A stretch of DNA of 64,000 nucleotides from the NCBI RefSeq assembly GCF_002291425.1, contig NZ_CP014136.1:806001-870000 (forward strand), written 5' to 3'. How positions within the stretch are numbered: the first letter of the stretch is position 1; each line of letters opens with the position of its first letter. Shown here one piece after another: positions 63,120 to 64,000 of the stretch. Origin of the DNA: Gibbsiella quercinecans (GTDB lineage: Bacteria; Pseudomonadota; Gammaproteobacteria; Enterobacterales; Enterobacteriaceae). Made by a program: the position numbers and the translations under genes. The notes under the pieces were generated by a model. That model was not told where the DNA came from. It saw nothing but the letters and a program-made list of their open reading frames with translations, and did no database searches.

Positions 63120-64000
63120 TTACAGCGCGATCTCGTTATCATCGTATTCATCCAGCCAGCCCTGGCGCAGCTCCGGCACCGCGCGCTTGAGGCGCTCATA
63201 GTAAAGATCGCTGGACGGTTTGTCGTAATCGCTGCGCACCACCTGGGTGACCATGCGGCCGTTTTTCACCACGATAATCTCATCGCACACCGAGCGCACC
63301 GCGTGCAGATCGTGGCTGATGAACAGCACCGACAGCCCCAGTTCACGGCGCAGATCGGTAATCAAATCCAGCACCTCCGCCGCCACCACCGTATCCAGCG
63401 CCGAGGTCACCTCATCGCAAAGGATCAAATCCGGTTCGGCGGCCAATGCCCGCGCCAGGTTAACCCGCTGCTTCTGCCCGCCGGAAAGCGCGCTGGGGCG
63501 CCGCCACAGTACGCTGCGCGGCAGCCGTACCAAGTCCAACAGTTGGAACAATCGCGCTTCCAGCGCCGCGCCGCGCAAGCCGTGAAACAAGCGCAGCGGC
63601 CGGCTAAGGATTTTCTCAATGCTGTGCGCCGGGTTGAGCGCGGTATCCGCCATTTGGAACACATACTGGATGCGGCGCAACTCGTCTTCCGGCCGCTGGC
63701 GCATATCGCCGTCGATATAGCTGCCGTTAAACAGCATAAAGCCGCGGTAGGGTTTGTTCATGCCGGCGATTGCCTGTGCCAGCGTGGTTTTCCCGGAGCC
63801 AGACTCACCGATAATGCCGATCGCCTGGCCGCGGTAAAGCCTGAAGTTGATATCGTCGAGAATTTTTATCTTCGGCTGCTGGTGTTTGTCCAACGGGCCG
63901 TAGCCGGCGCACAGTTCGCGCACTTCCAACAACGGCTGAACAATGCCTTCCTGCGGTTGCCAACTGCTCGGCCGCACCTTCTGCCGCGCGGCGTCCAGCA
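63120..64000 (-). CDS. Peptide-type ABC transporter ATPase, cut by the window edge
   Basis: At least 285 residues of an Opp/Dpp-family ATPase: Walker A GESGSGKTT, signature LSGGQKQRVNLARAL, Walker B LILCDEVTSALD, and H in LFISHDLHAVRSVCD. The frame stays open to the window edge through LDAARQKVRPSS, so the GTG at 63977 is not necessarily the start; this may be the second half of a double ATPase, as in YejF, or a separate DppF-type subunit. The permeases and binding protein should be beyond the edge. Confidence 0.85.
   Translation of the reverse strand, partial: LDAARQKVRPSSWQPQEGIVQPLLEVRELCAGYGPLDKHQQPKIKILDDINFRLYRGQAIGIIGESGSGKTTLAQAIAGMNKPYRGFMLFNGSYIDGDMRQRPEDELRRIQYVFQMADTALNPAHSIEKILSRPLRLFHGLRGAALEARLFQLLDLVRLPRSVLWRRPSALSGGQKQRVNLARALAAEPDLILCDEVTSALDTVVAAEVLDLITDLRRELGLSVLFISHDLHAVRSVCDEIIVVKNGRMVTQVVRSDYDKPSSDLYYERLKRAVPELRQGWLDEYDDNEIAL

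Noticed and set aside
1..64000. CRISPR array, phage integrase, or rRNA genes
   Set aside because: No regularly spaced repeats, no integrase gene and no rRNA sequence were seen on either strand.

Overview
The window is a chromosomal segment of an enterobacterium, most likely Serratia or a close relative. The evidence is long synteny with the E. coli 44-49 min region, GC-rich codon use, a 127-bp ERIC element and REP-like palindromes. Shared blocks are sbcB and plaP; cirA-lysP-yeiE-yeiH-nfo; fruBKA-setB-yeiW-yeiP-yeiR-lpxT-mepS-pdeN; yejABEF-yejG; and rsuA-radD-rplY-yejK-yejL-yejM-proL. Gene names rest on protein similarity recalled from memory plus this order; no database search was run.

Layout, left to right. 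1-1022 is AT-rich and holds two tandem tiny membrane-protein genes and a small soluble protein gene. sbcB (1127-2554) is followed by an IS481-family element (2573-3873) sitting inside the loop of the sbcB terminator. Leftward plaP has a YoeI-like upstream ORF overlapping its start codon. A two-gene sugar-type ABC transporter (5983-8486) lacks a binding protein and carries candidate MetJ boxes. A CirA-like receptor and a Fur-type siderophore ABC pair flank a mosaic of nested repeats (10755-11541). Then come lysP, the divergent yeiE/yeiH pair, nfo, adhP behind a near-consensus Fur box, and the fructose PTS operon with two Cra sites. A long core run follows (nudix, setB, yeiW, mtr, efpL, a fimbrial-like orphan, yeiR, lpxT, mepS, a TetR gene, pdeN, yejABEF, yejG, rsuA, radD, rplY, yejK, yejL, yejM), with bcr missing between yejG and rsuA.

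The most unusual part lies immediately downstream of tRNA-Pro (proL, 47803-47879). An island there holds a decayed IS256-family transposase tail, a gene fusing a periplasmic/surface tyrosine phosphatase to an autotransporter barrel (48348-50267), and an AT-rich gene for an exporter resembling McjD, the lasso-peptide microcin J25 exporter (50539-52293). A 30-codon ORF sits 11 nt upstream of the exporter. No lasso-peptide maturation genes are present in the window.

From 52745 to the right edge all genes run leftward and look like a catabolic locus: HyuA/HyuB-type ATP-dependent hydantoinase/oxoprolinase subunits, two GNAT acetyltransferase genes, an Lrp-type regulator, a class III aminotransferase, a 2-hydroxyacid dehydrogenase, a DadA-like FAD oxidoreductase and a peptide-type ABC ATPase cut by the window edge. 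ERIC-type elements separate the sub-operons. The likely logic is uptake of a cyclic or modified amino-acid-like compound, ring opening, then oxidation or transamination; the substrate is unknown.
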